Source of the DNA: Candidatus Cottocaccamicrobium excrementipullorum
GTDB lineage: Bacteria; Bacillota; Clostridia; Lachnospirales; Lachnospiraceae
Assembly: GCA_018713255.1 (NCBI GenBank)
Contig: DVFL01000039.1
Location: 32,521-96,520 of the forward strand
Direction of reading: 5' to 3'
Length of the DNA: 64,000 bases
Shown: in pieces, positions 8,965-18,450 of the stretch
Layout of the letters: each line of letters opens with the position of its first letter
Numbering within the stretch: the first letter of the stretch is position 1
Program-made: the position numbers and the translations under genes
The notes under the pieces: model-generated
Told to the model about the DNA's origin: nothing
Database searches by the model: none
Seen by the model: the letters and a program-made list of their open reading frames with translations, nothing else

Positions 8965-8998
8965 AGGGCCCTGTGACTTCTATAAGCCGCAGGGCCCT
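8965..8998. repeat. Inverted repeat after the glycosyltransferase gene
   Basis: AGGGCCCTG (8965-8973) and CAGGGCCCT (8990-8998) form a 9-bp GC-rich stem with a 16-nt loop. There is no T run on either strand, so a terminator role is only weakly supported. Confidence 0.5.
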
Positions 8999-9047
8999 TC
9001 CTGCTGTCTGTCCATGTCAGCCATCCCCCCAGCCCCTGCCGGCAGAC

Positions 9048-9086
9048 AAAAAAAGAGAAAGACAGCCGCTCACAGCCATCTTTCTC
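9048..9086 (-). terminator. Terminator of carAB
   Basis: On the minus strand, GAGAAAGA pairs with TCTTTCTC (9055-9086) around an inner GCT/GGC stem and is followed by a seven-T run, 34 bp after the carB stop. Confidence 0.85.
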
Positions 9087-9119
9087 CTGTTTTATGTTTG
9101 AATAAAACTTTATCCAGCA

Positions 9120-12100
9120 TTAAATTTTGGCAATATCAATCAGCGTCAGCTGCTTAGCCTTGTTTTCCATACTGGTTACCAGCGCTCCCGCCGTATCCAG
9201 AGAGGTAAGCACATTTACCCCGGTCTCAATGGCGTTCCGCCGGATAATAAAGCCGTCATGGCTTCTCTCCGCTCCCTGATGAGGAATATCAATGATCACG
9301 TCAATCTCATGTCCCAATACCAGATCCAGAATGTTAGGAGATTCCTGCTCAATCTTTCGAACGGCAATGGCTTTTACTCCTGCATCGTTTAACGCCTTGG
9401 CCGTTCCTCTGGTTGCGAAAATCCGATAACCAAGAGCGGCGAACCGTTTGGCAATGGGGATTACCTCCTCTTTGTCCTGATCCCGTACGGTAATGATCAT
9501 ATTCTTATATTTAGGCAGCTTGATTCCTGCTCCCTGGAAAGCCTTATACAACGCTTCATTGAAGGTTTTGGCAATTCCAAGGCACTCGCCGGTGGACTTC
9601 ATCTCCGGTCCCAGGTTAACGTCCGCTCCGCGGATCTTCTCAAAGGAGAATACCGGCATCTTAATTGCGTAGTAATCAGCCTTTGGCTGCAGTCCCGGCG
9701 TATATCCCAGTTCCCGGATAGTATGACCGCAGATAATCTGAGTCGCCAGCGGCACAATGGGAATTCCCGTTACCTTGCTGATATAAGGCACTGTACGAGA
9801 AGAACGAGGATTTACCTCGATAATGTATACATCATCGCCGTCCACAATGAACTGAATATTGATCATGCCTTTTACATGGAGAGCTGTGGCAAGCTTTTTC
9901 GTATAGTCCACAATCGTCTCCACATTTTTCTCAGTAATATTGTAAGCCGGATAAACGGAAATGGAGTCTCCGGAATGAACGCCGGTTCTCTCAATATGCT
10001 CCATGATACCGGGAATCAGAATATCCTGGCCATCACAGATCGCATCTACCTCCAGCTCCTTGCCCATGATGTATTTATCCACCAGAATCGGATGCTCCTG
10101 AGCAATCTGGTTAATGATGCCGATAAACTCGTCAATATCCTGATCATTAATGGCAATCTGCATTCCCTGTCCGCCGAGAACGTAAGAAGGCCGAACCAGA
10201 ACCGGATAGCCCAGACGATGAGCCGCCGCCTTAGCTTCCTCTGCAGTAAATACGGTTTCTCCTGCCGGTCTGGGGATCTGGCATTTCTCCAGAATCTCAT
10301 CAAACCGCTCTCTGTCCTCCGCCGCATCTACATCTTCCGCCGCTGTTCCCAGAATCGGCACGCCCATTTTAATCAGGGCCTCCGTCAGCTTAATCGCCGT
10401 CTGTCCGCCGAACTGCACCACTGCGCCATCTGGCTTTTCTACATCTACGATACTTTCCACATCTTCAGGCGTTAAAGGCTCAAAATACAGCTTATCTGCA
10501 ATATCAAAATCCGTACTTACCGTTTCGGGGTTGTTGTTTACAATAATGGTCTCATATCCCTCGCGGCTGAAGGCCCAGGTACTGTGCACAGAGCAGAAAT
10601 CAAACTCGATTCCCTGGCCAATCCGAATGGGGCCGGAACCAAGAACCAGCACTTTCTTCCGGTCATGGGAAGCTGCCGCCTCATTCTCTCCGTCAAAAAT
10701 CGAATAGTAATAGGGTGTTTCCGCAGCAAATTCCGCAGCGCAGGTATCTACCATCTTATACGCCGCCCGAATTCCCCTCTCATAGCGGAGAGCCTTCACC
10801 TGATCCTGAGGAATTCCTGTCAGTCTGGAAATTACATTATCCGGGAATTCAATACGCTTTGCTTCCCGCAGAAGATCTTCTGAAAGGGCTTCTGGGGCCG
10901 GAGTTCCAGCCTTCACTGCTTCTCCCGCTGCTTTCAGCGCATTTTCCATCTCCACAATAACCGCCAGCTTATCAATGAACCAAATATCAATCTTCGTGAT
11001 ATCATGAATTCTTTCGTAGGAAACGCCGCGGCGCAGAGCCTCTGCAATCACCCAAATCCGTCTGTCATCTACCCGATGCAGCATTTCATCCAGCTGATCA
11101 TCAGTAAGGTGCGTAAAATCATAGCTCATCAGACAGTCTACGTGCTGCTCCAGAGAGCGAATGGCCTTCATCAGTGCGCCCTCGAAATTCGTACAAATAC
11201 TCATTACCTCGCCAGTGGCCTTCATCTGGGTTCCCAGAGTACGCTTGGCGCTGATAAATTTGTCAAAGGGAAGCCTTGGCATCTTTACCACACAGTAATC
11301 CAGCATAGGCTCAAAGCTGGCATACGTCTTTTTCGTTACTGCATTCTTAATCTCATCCAGGGTATAGCCCAGAGCAATCTTTGCCGCCACCTTAGCAATG
11401 GGATAGCCCGTAGCCTTAGAGGCTAATGCAGAAGAACGGCTTACTCTCGGATTTACCTCAATTACGCAGTACTCAAAGCTGGTGGGATGAAGCGCGTACT
11501 GAACGTTGCAGCCGCCGGTAATGCCCAGCTCCGTAATAATATTCAGCGCAGAAGTACGCAGCATCTGGTACTCCTTATCCCCCAGGGTCTGAGAGGGAGC
11601 TACTACAATAGAATCGCCGGTGTGCACGCCCACGGGATCAATGTTCTCCATGTTGCAGACAGTAATCACATTTCCTGCGCTGTCCCGCATCACCTCATAT
11701 TCAATTTCCTTCCATCCGGCAATGCAGCGTTCTACCAGAACCTGTCCTACCCGGGATAACCGAAGTCCGTTTCCAAGGATCTCCACCAGCTCTTCTTCAT
11801 TATGGGCAATTCCGCCGCCGCTGCCGCCTAAGGTATACGCCGGACGGAGAACCACCGGATAACCAATGGTATTGGTAAAGGCAATACCGTCCTGGATGTT
11901 TTCCACCACCTTGGACGGAGCTACCGGTTCTCCAATTTTTTCCATGGTTTCCTTAAACTCTAAACGGTCTTCCGCCTTCTTGATGGTCTGAGCCGTGGTA
12001 CCAATCAGACGTACATTATTTGCCTTTAAGAATCCTGCCTCTTCCAGCTCCATGGCCAGATTCAAGCCAGCCTGTCCTCCCAGGGTGGGAAGAACGCTGT

Positions 12101-12350
12101 CCGGCTTTTCTTTTAAGATCAGCTGCTCCACCACCTCAGTGGTAAGAGGCTCAATATAAACCCGGTCTGCAATATCCTTGTCTGTCATAATGGTAGCCGG
12201 GTTTGAATTTAACAGAACTACTTCAATGCCTTCCTCTTTCAGAGAACGGCAGGCCTGAGTTCCTGCATAGTCGAATTCTGCTGCCTGGCCGATAATAATC
12301 GGGCCGGAGCCAATTACCAGTACTTTCTTAATATCCGGATTCTTTGGCAT
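9120..12350 (-). CDS. carB: Carbamoyl-phosphate synthase, large subunit
   Basis: A 1076-residue, full-length CarB. Two homologous ATP-grasp halves are evident: the first begins [20 protein letters not shown] and the second, near residue 560, [20 protein letters not shown]. The C-terminal ~140 residues form the allosteric MGS-like domain. It makes carbamoyl phosphate from bicarbonate, ammonia channelled from CarA and two ATP, for pyrimidine and arginine synthesis. Its ATG overlaps the carA stop by one base (TGATG), so translation is coupled. Confidence 0.98.
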   Translation of the reverse strand: MPKNPDIKKVLVIGSGPIIIGQAAEFDYAGTQACRSLKEEGIEVVLLNSNPATIMTDKDIADRVYIEPLTTEVVEQLILKEKPDSVLPTLGGQAGLNLAMELEEAGFLKANNVRLIGTTAQTIKKAEDRLEFKETMEKIGEPVAPSKVVENIQDGIAFTNTIGYPVVLRPAYTLGGSGGGIAHNEEELVEILGNGLRLSRVGQVLVERCIAGWKEIEYEVMRDSAGNVITVCNMENIDPVGVHTGDSIVVAPSQTLGDKEYQMLRTSALNIITELGITGGCNVQYALHPTSFEYCVIEVNPRVSRSSALASKATGYPIAKVAAKIALGYTLDEIKNAVTKKTYASFEPMLDYCVVKMPRLPFDKFISAKRTLGTQMKATGEVMSICTNFEGALMKAIRSLEQHVDCLMSYDFTHLTDDQLDEMLHRVDDRRIWVIAEALRRGVSYERIHDITKIDIWFIDKLAVIVEMENALKAAGEAVKAGTPAPEALSEDLLREAKRIEFPDNVISRLTGIPQDQVKALRYERGIRAAYKMVDTCAAEFAAETPYYYSIFDGENEAAASHDRKKVLVLGSGPIRIGQGIEFDFCSVHSTWAFSREGYETIIVNNNPETVSTDFDIADKLYFEPLTPEDVESIVDVEKPDGAVVQFGGQTAIKLTEALIKMGVPILGTAAEDVDAAEDRERFDEILEKCQIPRPAGETVFTAEEAKAAAHRLGYPVLVRPSYVLGGQGMQIAINDQDIDEFIGIINQIAQEHPILVDKYIMGKELEVDAICDGQDILIPGIMEHIERTGVHSGDSISVYPAYNITEKNVETIVDYTKKLATALHVKGMINIQFIVDGDDVYIIEVNPRSSRTVPYISKVTGIPIVPLATQIICGHTIRELGYTPGLQPKADYYAIKMPVFSFEKIRGADVNLGPEMKSTGECLGIAKTFNEALYKAFQGAGIKLPKYKNMIITVRDQDKEEVIPIAKRFAALGYRIFATRGTAKALNDAGVKAIAVRKIEQESPNILDLVLGHEIDVIIDIPHQGAERSHDGFIIRRNAIETGVNVLTSLDTAGALVTSMENKAKQLTLIDIAKI

Positions 12351-13423
12351 CAGCGGTTCACCTCCATCATCTTAATAAAGCGATCAAACAGGTAACTGGA
12401 ATCCTGGGGACCAGGGCAGGCCTCAGGATGGTACTGCACCGTGAAAATATTTTTCCCTACGTACTTAAGTCCTTCATTGGTTCCGTCATTTACATTGACA
12501 AAAGCCTGCTGGGCCACCTTGGGATCTAAGGTGTCTGCATCTACTGCATAGCCATGATTCTGAGAGGAAATATAAACTCTTCCGGTCTCCAGGTCCTTTA
12601 CCGGATGATTCCCTCCGCGATGACCATATTTCAGCTTGTAGGTAGAAGCGCCGGTGGCAAGAGCCATCAGCTGATGACCAAGACAAATGGCGAAAATCGG
12701 TACGTTAGAATCATATAACTTTTTGATCTCCTGAATAATTTCCACGTTCTCCGCCGGATCCCCCGGTCCGTTGCTTAACATAATTCCGTCAGGATTTGAG
12801 GCAAGAATCTCCTCTGCTGTTGTATGCGCCGGATAAACGGTTACCTGACATCCGCGTTCATTCAACGAACGGGCAATATTTTTCTTTGCGCCCAGATCCA
12901 AAAGAGCTACCTTCTTTCCCTCTCCGGGAAGAACATACTTCTCTTTCGTCGTCGTCGCATTTACCACTCCGGTCACCCGATATTCCTTCATTCTGGCTAT
13001 GGGCTCAGAAAGATCATCGTAAACCTTAGTAGTGATCATGCCGTTCATCGTTCCTTTTTCCCGCAGAATCTTGGTGAGGGCTCTGGTATCAATACCGCAG
13101 ATACCAGGGATATCGTTCTCTTCTAAGAAGTGCTGGATAGTATCCTCGCTGCGGAAATTGCTGGGAATCCGGGACAACTCCCGAACAATATAGCCGTCAG
13201 GCCATGGTTTTAAGGATTCCATGTCTTCTCGACAGATGCCGTAATTTCCAATCAGCGGGTAGGTCATCACAACTGCCTGTCCGGCGTAAGATGGGTCCGT
13301 GAGGACTTCCAGATAACCGGTCATGGACGTATTAAACACAATCTCGCTGATCACTTCCCGGCTGGAGCCTATGCTTACCCCAGTAAATACGGTTCCATCT
13401 TCCAGTATAAGGTATGCTTTCAT
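12350..13423 (-). CDS. carA: Carbamoyl-phosphate synthase, small (glutaminase) subunit
   Basis: A 357-residue CarA: an N-terminal CPSase small domain ([16 protein letters not shown] near residue 127) and a C-terminal class I glutamine amidotransferase domain with [11 protein letters not shown], the nucleophile Cys in [10 protein letters not shown] and the His/Glu pair in [10 protein letters not shown]. It hydrolyses glutamine and passes ammonia to CarB. The start is ATG at 13423. It has a strong promoter of its own; no other pyr or arg genes adjoin, so the sequence does not show whether it is pyrimidine- or arginine-controlled. I see no PyrR-type leader in the ~95-nt leader. Confidence 0.97.
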   Translation of the reverse strand: MKAYLILEDGTVFTGVSIGSSREVISEIVFNTSMTGYLEVLTDPSYAGQAVVMTYPLIGNYGICREDMESLKPWPDGYIVRELSRIPSNFRSEDTIQHFLEENDIPGICGIDTRALTKILREKGTMNGMITTKVYDDLSEPIARMKEYRVTGVVNATTTKEKYVLPGEGKKVALLDLGAKKNIARSLNERGCQVTVYPAHTTAEEILASNPDGIMLSNGPGDPAENVEIIQEIKKLYDSNVPIFAICLGHQLMALATGASTYKLKYGHRGGNHPVKDLETGRVYISSQNHGYAVDADTLDPKVAQQAFVNVNDGTNEGLKYVGKNIFTVQYHPEACPGPQDSSYLFDRFIKMMEVNR

Positions 13424-13523
13424 ATGGGTACCTATCCTTTCTTCTTAATGTGATTCGGTTGCTTTGGCTGATTCCAGGACGACGCCGCTGCGGCCTTTTC
13501 CGGAATAAGCCCAAATTGAAAAG

Positions 13524-13552
13524 ATTATATATTATTTTCCTACATTTTTCAA
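13524..13552 (-). promoter_or_regulatory. Sigma-A promoter of carAB
   Basis: On the minus strand, TTGAAA (13547-13552), 17 bp, then TATAAT (13524-13529). Predicted start about 13517, giving a leader of ~95 nt. The rest of the 13424-13736 gap holds the upstream region of the next, divergent gene and nothing else I can recognise. Confidence 0.85.
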
Positions 13553-13736
13553 CATATTTCTCACAGAAATTTTTTCATTAGCCTAAATTTTTATTTTCTT
13601 CCTGCTTTTCTTCCTTCTCCTGGTTCTCTCTGCCGCCTCTCTCCTGCCTGTTTTCTTTAAAAATTCCAGGAGATTCAGGCACATTTTTCCATCCCCTCCG
13701 CTTATATTATAGTAATCACAAAAACAGGAGAATCCC

Positions 13737-15035
13737 ATGAACCCACAGCTTCATGCCATGGAAACTCCCGCTGCCCTTTTTTCCCCAGGAACAGGACAGA
13801 ACCGCGGACTGCTTCAGGTTCAGGTAGTTTCCATTCAGAACAATTTCCCCATTTCCGGCGCCACTGTCACCATTTCATCCCAGGAAGGAGAACCCCAGGT
13901 TTTCGAACAGCTTACCACCAACAGCGCCGGTCAAACCCAGGAAGTATCTCTTCCTGCCCCGCCGGAAAGCATCAGTCTTAATGCAGAAGCAGCCACCACC
14001 CAAAGACCTTATTCCGAATATGATCTTTTAATTGAAGCTCCAGGCTTTCTTCCCCTGGCCATTCAGGGCACAGAAATTCTGTCTGGCTCCACAGCCATTC
14101 AGTCTGCAGCCATGACTCCTTTAGATACCACCCGTCCTCCTGAGGATCCCATTAATATCCCGGACCACACACTTTACGGCGTTTACCCTCCCAAGATCGC
14201 CGAAGCAGAAATTCAGCCGGTAGCAGAAAGCGGCGAAATCGTCCTAAGCAGAGTAGTCGTTCCCGAAACCATCGTCGTTCACGACGGCGTTCCCTCTGAC
14301 CGCTCCGCCCCCGACTACTATGTGCCGTATCGAGATTACATTAAAAACGTGGCTTCCAGCGAAATATATTCTACCTGGCCTGAATCCACCATTGTGGCCA
14401 ATGTGCTGGCCATTATGTCCTTTACGCTGAACAGGGTTTACACGGAGTTTTACCGGAACCAGGGCTACGACTTTACCATTACTTCCTCCACCGCCTTTGA
14501 TCATAAATGGATTTATGGACGGAACATTTTCCAGAGCATCAGCCTGGTAGTGGACGAAATCTTCGACAACTATCTTTCCCGCCCCGGAGTGCGCCAGCCT
14601 ATCCTTACTCAGTACTGCGATGGGAAACGGGTCAGTTGTCCGGATTGGATGACCCAATGGGGGTCCTGCACGCTGGGAGAACAGGGCTACAGCGCTATCC
14701 AGATTCTTCGCCATTTTTACGGTGACTCCATTTACATCAATACCGCCGAACAAATCGAGGGGATTCCAGCTTCCTGGCCAGGCTATGATCTTTCCCTGGG
14801 AGCTACCGGTCAGAAAGTTCGGCAGGTGCAGGAGCAGCTGGATTCCATTGCCTCCATCTACTCATCCATTCCCCGGATTTCTGCAGATGGAATTTTTGGT
14901 CCGGCTACCCAGGAAGCGGTAATGACGTTTCAGTCCGTCTTCGGCCTTCCCCAGACTGGCGTGATCGATTTTCGCACCTGGTATAAGATTTCCCATATTT
15001 ACGTGAGTGTTACACGAATTGCGGAATTAGTTTAA
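13737..15035 (+). CDS. Peptidoglycan-binding protein with SpoIID-like middle region
   Basis: A 432-residue protein in three parts. Residues ~20-130 look like a carboxypeptidase-regulatory-like beta domain (GLLQVQVVSIQNNFPISGAT). Residues ~185-330 resemble the SpoIID/LytB region (YVPYRDYIKNVASSE, then IMSFTLNRVYTEF). Residues ~355-430 form a peptidoglycan_binding_1 module (GQKVRQVQEQL, then DGIFGPATQEAVMTFQ). There is no signal peptide or membrane span, so it is either cytoplasmic, for example loaded onto the forespore or spore coat, or exported by another route. The start at 13737 has CAGGAG upstream. A role in spore cortex or coat assembly is inference from similar clostridial architectures. 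Confidence 0.8.
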   Translation: MNPQLHAMETPAALFSPGTGQNRGLLQVQVVSIQNNFPISGATVTISSQEGEPQVFEQLTTNSAGQTQEVSLPAPPESISLNAEAATTQRPYSEYDLLIEAPGFLPLAIQGTEILSGSTAIQSAAMTPLDTTRPPEDPINIPDHTLYGVYPPKIAEAEIQPVAESGEIVLSRVVVPETIVVHDGVPSDRSAPDYYVPYRDYIKNVASSEIYSTWPESTIVANVLAIMSFTLNRVYTEFYRNQGYDFTITSSTAFDHKWIYGRNIFQSISLVVDEIFDNYLSRPGVRQPILTQYCDGKRVSCPDWMTQWGSCTLGEQGYSAIQILRHFYGDSIYINTAEQIEGIPASWPGYDLSLGATGQKVRQVQEQLDSIASIYSSIPRISADGIFGPATQEAVMTFQSVFGLPQTGVIDFRTWYKISHIYVSVTRIAELV

Positions 15036-15081
15036 GCGCCAAGGGCAGAAATCAGTCTTGCCCTCTTATTTCTGCAGCATG

Positions 15082-15125
15082 AAAAAACTGCTGCAGTTTC
15101 TCCTTTCTTGAGATTCTGCAGCAGT
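15082..15125 (-). terminator. Terminator of the small minus-strand ORF
   Basis: On the minus strand, ACTGCTGCAG pairs with CTGCAGCAGT across a 19-nt loop and is followed by six T residues, 30 bp after the small ORF stop. The plus-strand gene upstream may terminate at a weaker hairpin at 15042-15064 (AGGGCA/TGCCCT followed by CTCTTATT). Confidence 0.8.
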
Positions 15126-15155
15126 ATGATTTTAGCTGATTTGCCGTTATTCTGA

Positions 15156-15290
15156 TTACGCAGCTTTATTTTCGCGGATCAGACGACGAACTTCTTTTTT
15201 CAGCTGATTTTCCAGCGTCCATTTCTGGAAGCGGTATCCTCCGATCGACCATATCACTTCATAGCAGCTTTTCATGAACTGGTTCATCAT
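15156..15290 (-). CDS. Small basic hypothetical protein (about 45 residues)
   Basis: Reading the minus strand gives a 44-46 residue ORF starting MMNQFMKSCYEVIWSIGGY, continuing RFQKWTLENQLKKEVRRLI and ending in RENKAA. Three Met codons lie at 15296, 15290 and 15287; GGGGTG sits about 6 nt before the second, which I use. Composition (amphipathic start, charged C-terminal helix) looks protein-like, and a strong terminator follows. I do not recognise the family. It lies between the peptidoglycan-binding gene (convergent) and galK; its promoter is not clear, though a TATCAT element lies about 75 bp upstream. Confidence 0.6.
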   Translation of the reverse strand: MMNQFMKSCYEVIWSIGGYRFQKWTLENQLKKEVRRLIRENKAA

Positions 15291-15296
15291 AGTCAT

Positions 15297-15456
15297 CACC
15301 CCGTCTTTCAACAAACATTGTCTGGAAAAGGGAAAATGCCCTTTTCTGGTTCCATGTGACTATGATACCACAATTTTCCTGTTGATTTATTAAGAAAACC
15401 TGACAGTTTTTCGTCGATTTTTATGATCTTTTTTAAAATTGCTTTTCTCAGAATCC
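15297..15456. other. Intergenic region downstream of galK
   Basis: Contains a small hairpin at about 15323-15345 (GAAAAGGG paired with CCCTTTTC) in the leader of the small ORF. No further gene seen. Confidence 0.4.
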
Positions 15457-16749
15457 CTAAGCCATATAGTCGCTGCAGCAAATTGCACCGTATGGACGGA
15501 TGGTCATCCGATAGGCGCATCCTTTTCCCATGGCCTTTTCAATATAAGCAATATATTCCTCTGTTAAATCATTAGGAAGCATGGCCATAATAACTCCCGC
15601 AAATCCGCCGCCGTGAACCCGGCAGGCGCCTCTCTTCTTTTCTGCCAAAAACAGCTCGGTAAGGGCCAGGGCAATGGTAATTCCCTGCTCCTGACAGGCC
15701 GCGTTGGTGTAGCAGTTCTGCAGCCATTTCCAGGAAGAATTGCCGGAAGCCGTAATCCCTGCCAGGAAATCCTGGAATCGGTTTTCCTTCAGAGCCGCCA
15801 CCATAGAATCTACCCTCTTATTCTCCTCAAAGAAATGCAGGGCACGGAGAACAGAACGATCTCCTGCTTTCTCCCGCAGCATTGGAATCTGATCAATCAC
15901 CTCTTCCTCCGTCACGTCAGCCAGAACTTCCTTTCCAAAGCAGGCCGCAACAGCTTTCATCTCGCTGGGAACAGCAGAATAATCTTCGCTTAAATCGGCA
16001 TGTCCTTTTCCCGTCTGAACAATAATCAGACTGTGGCCAACAGCGCCAAAATCAAAATCTATCTTTTCTACTGCCGGCTTCTCCGGATTTTTAAAATCAA
16101 TGGTAATCAAACCGCCTACTGCGCAGGCCATCTGGTCCAGAAGCCCGGAAGCTTTGTTCCAATAATGATTTTCGGCATATTTTCCCACATGGGCATAAGC
16201 CACTGTATCCAGTTTTCCCTGGTTGAACAAGGTGTTGAGCATCGCGCAAAGGAGCATCTCGTAAGAAGCCGAGGAACTGACTCCTGCTGCGCTGATCACA
16301 TTGCTCGTCAGGTAAGCGTCGAAACCGCCCACTTCATATCCAGCTTCCATAAAGCCCTTCAAAATTCCTCTGGTCAAATCAATGGTTCCTGCCATCTTAG
16401 GACTTGGAGATAACTCATCCAGATCAATGGTAAAATCCTGATGATATGTTTCGCTGATGATTCTCACTTTCCTGGAATGATTTCTGGCCGCCGCCCCTAC
16501 ACAGTCTAAATTAATGCTTCCTGCCAAAACCTTTCCGTGATTATGGTCCGTATGATTTCCGCTGATTTCCGTTCGTCCTGGAGAAGAAAAAAGGAGAATG
16601 TCCCGATCTCCAAATGTCTTTTCAAATCCTTTTACTACAGCTTCATACCTGGCCTTATTTTCCTCTTCCCGTCCTGCCCCATAGAGCTTTCCCATCAGCG
16701 CCTGACTGGCCTGACTGTTTAAAAGGGTCAATGTTTCCTGAATGTTCAT
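15457..16749 (-). CDS. galK: Galactokinase
   Basis: A 430-residue GHMP kinase that phosphorylates galactose to galactose-1-phosphate in the Leloir pathway. Motif 1 is GRTEISGNHTDHNHGKVLAG near residue 45, motif 2 SAAGVSSSASYEMLL and motif 3 RVHGGGFAGVIMA near residue 370. The start at 16749 (MNIQETLTLL) has GAGGACGG just upstream and matches family N-termini; the frame is open for 62 more codons that overlap the promoter. galT and galE are not adjacent. It has its own promoter and is probably monocistronic. Confidence 0.95.
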   Translation of the reverse strand: MNIQETLTLLNSQASQALMGKLYGAGREEENKARYEAVVKGFEKTFGDRDILLFSSPGRTEISGNHTDHNHGKVLAGSINLDCVGAAARNHSRKVRIISETYHQDFTIDLDELSPSPKMAGTIDLTRGILKGFMEAGYEVGGFDAYLTSNVISAAGVSSSASYEMLLCAMLNTLFNQGKLDTVAYAHVGKYAENHYWNKASGLLDQMACAVGGLITIDFKNPEKPAVEKIDFDFGAVGHSLIIVQTGKGHADLSEDYSAVPSEMKAVAACFGKEVLADVTEEEVIDQIPMLREKAGDRSVLRALHFFEENKRVDSMVAALKENRFQDFLAGITASGNSSWKWLQNCYTNAACQEQGITIALALTELFLAEKKRGACRVHGGGFAGVIMAMLPNDLTEEYIAYIEKAMGKGCAYRMTIRPYGAICCSDYMA

Positions 16750-16804
16750 CCGTCCTCGCTCCTTATCCCCAAAATTTCCCGGCACCGCCGGAACTATCAC
16801 CATC

Positions 16805-16833
16805 AGTATAACAAATTTCCCCATGGGCAACAA
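16805..16833 (-). promoter_or_regulatory. Promoter of galK
   Basis: On the minus strand, TTGTTG (16828-16833), 17 bp, TATACT (16805-16810), about 55 bp before the start codon. Confidence 0.65.
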
Positions 16834-16876
16834 TAGATTATTGTATAAAAAAGATTCATTTTTGTTCTCCCTTCCC

Positions 16877-16905
16877 TTTACCTTCTGACTTTTTTCCGAT
16901 ATAGT
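16877..16905 (+). promoter_or_regulatory. Promoter of the radical SAM gene
   Basis: TTTACC (16877-16882), 17 bp, TATAGT (16900-16905), divergent from the galK promoter. Confidence 0.55.
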
Positions 16906-16964
16906 AAATCTGCATGCTTCGGCATGAAAAGACATTAACAGCCAGAGAACAGGAGGAAATTACC

Positions 16965-17948
16965 ATGAAGGAAATCCCGCTAAGCTGGGGAGAACTGCCC
17001 TATCATTCCTTAAGCGCTTATCTCAAAAGCCAGTTTGGGCGAAAGCTTTATAAACTCTCTCTGGACGGCGGCATGACCTGTCCAAACCGGGACGGTACCC
17101 TGGGAACCGGCGGGTGCATTTTCTGCAGTCAAGGCGGTTCTGGGGATTTTGCTCAGAAAAGAGGAAACCTTCCCCATGTAAACGATCAGATTATAGCCGC
17201 AAGAAAACAGGTGGAGAAAAAATCCCCCGATGGCCCTTATATTGCTTATTTCCAGTCCTTCACCAATACTTATGCCCCTGTAGACCAGCTTGATCAGCTG
17301 TTCTCCCAGACCATCCGCTATCCCCAGGTTGCCGTTCTTTCAATCGGTACCCGGCCAGACTGCCTGGAAACAGAAAAAATCCGCCTTCTGGCGGATCTTA
17401 ATCGAAAAAAACCGGTATGGGTGGAATTAGGGCTTCAAACAATTCATCCTGCTTCCGCCAGATTTATCCGAAGAGGCTACCCCTTATCCTGCTTTGCAGA
17501 AACTGCCAGGCGGCTAAAGGAAGCCGGACTTACTGTGATCGTTCATTTAATCCTGGGACTTCCTGGCGAAACCAAGGAAGATATGCTCCAATCCGTGGAT
17601 TACCTGGCCCATTTTACGCCTGCTCTTGACGGAATCAAACTCCAGCTTCTCCATGTCCTGGAAGGAACAGACCTTGCCGCCTTCTACCGGCAGACCAATT
17701 TCCGTCTTTTTACCCTGGACGAATATGCAGATTTAATTGTAACCTGTATAGAACACCTTCCTCCCGACATGGTCATTCACCGCATCACCGGAGATGGTCC
17801 CAAATCTCTTCTTTTAGCGCCTTCCTGGAGCGCCAATAAACGCCTGGTCTTAAACAGAATCCAGCAGCGCTTCCGTGAGAGAAACACTTGGCAGGGAAGA
17901 AAATATGCAGAAAACTTAACGGTTCATCTGGAGTCTCGGAATAAATAA
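16965..17948 (+). CDS. TIGR01212-family radical SAM protein
   Basis: A 327-residue radical SAM enzyme. The iron-sulfur motif is a spaced Cys cluster, CPNRDGTLGTGGCIFC near residues 36-51, as in the TIGR01212 (YhcC-like) family. Later landmarks are YFQSFTNTYAP, WVELGLQTIHP and HLILGLPGETKEDML. YhcC-like members have been linked to tRNA or metabolic modification; no confirmed reaction is implied here. The start at 16965 has AGGAGG 8 nt upstream. It stands 63 bp before the DtxR-type regulator gene, and cotranscription is possible. Confidence 0.88.
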   Translation: MKEIPLSWGELPYHSLSAYLKSQFGRKLYKLSLDGGMTCPNRDGTLGTGGCIFCSQGGSGDFAQKRGNLPHVNDQIIAARKQVEKKSPDGPYIAYFQSFTNTYAPVDQLDQLFSQTIRYPQVAVLSIGTRPDCLETEKIRLLADLNRKKPVWVELGLQTIHPASARFIRRGYPLSCFAETARRLKEAGLTVIVHLILGLPGETKEDMLQSVDYLAHFTPALDGIKLQLLHVLEGTDLAAFYRQTNFRLFTLDEYADLIVTCIEHLPPDMVIHRITGDGPKSLLLAPSWSANKRLVLNRIQQRFRERNTWQGRKYAENLTVHLESRNK

Positions 17949-18011
17949 TTTGTTTTTTCCCTTCATTTATGCTATTCTTATCATAAACAATATTCGTGAG
18001 GAGAGATGACT

Positions 18012-18434
18012 TTGAAAATTCAAGAATCTGCAGAAAACTATCTGGAAACAATCCTTATGATCAGCGAATGTAAACCTCAGGTTCGCTCCATTGATATTGT
18101 AAATGAACTGGAATTTTCCAAGCCCAGCGTCAGCATTGCCATGAAAAATCTCCGAGAAAACGGATATATTCTCATGGACAAGGAAGGGCATATTACCCTT
18201 ACTGACGCCGGAAGAAAAATCGCAGAAACCATGTATGAACGCCATAAGCTTCTGTCAAAATGGCTCATCCGGCTGGGCGTGAACGAACACACTGCAGTAG
18301 AGGATGCCTGCCGCATGGAACATGTGATCAGCGCTGAAAGTTTTGAAGCAATCAAGCGCCACGCCAACCAGTACGCCTCCTCTTCCCAGGACGGCTCGGG
18401 CGCCAGTGCACAGGAATCTTCTCAAGAAGGCTGA
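18012..18434 (+). CDS. DtxR/MntR-family metal-dependent transcriptional regulator
   Basis: A 140-residue protein. The N-terminal winged helix (IQESAENYLETIL, IDIVNELEFSKPSVS, ENGYILMDKEGHITLT) is typical of DtxR/MntR proteins. The dimerisation and metal-binding domain follows, with Glu/His/Cys ligands suggested by ERHKLLSKWL and EDACRMEHVIS. The SH3-like third domain of IdeR is absent. The family represses metal uptake with Mn(II) or Fe(II). TTG at 18012 is chosen as start because GAGGAG lies 8 nt upstream; the in-frame ATG at 18006 is too close to it. The Ser/Gly/Gln-rich tail (last ~18 residues) is probably disordered. No metal transporter is adjacent. Confidence 0.88.
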   Translation: MKIQESAENYLETILMISECKPQVRSIDIVNELEFSKPSVSIAMKNLRENGYILMDKEGHITLTDAGRKIAETMYERHKLLSKWLIRLGVNEHTAVEDACRMEHVISAESFEAIKRHANQYASSSQDGSGASAQESSQEG

Positions 18435-18446
18435 GATCAGCCTTCT
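18425..18446 (+). terminator. Terminator of the DtxR-type regulator gene
   Basis: AGAAGGCTGA and TCAGCCTTCT form a 10-bp inverted repeat that includes the stop codon and is followed by TCTCTT. Confidence 0.6.
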
Positions 18447-18450
18447 TCTC

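Noticed and set aside
13424..13517. PyrR-type attenuator before carAB
   Set aside because: No terminator/antiterminator pair or PyrR-binding loop motif in the ~95-nt leader.
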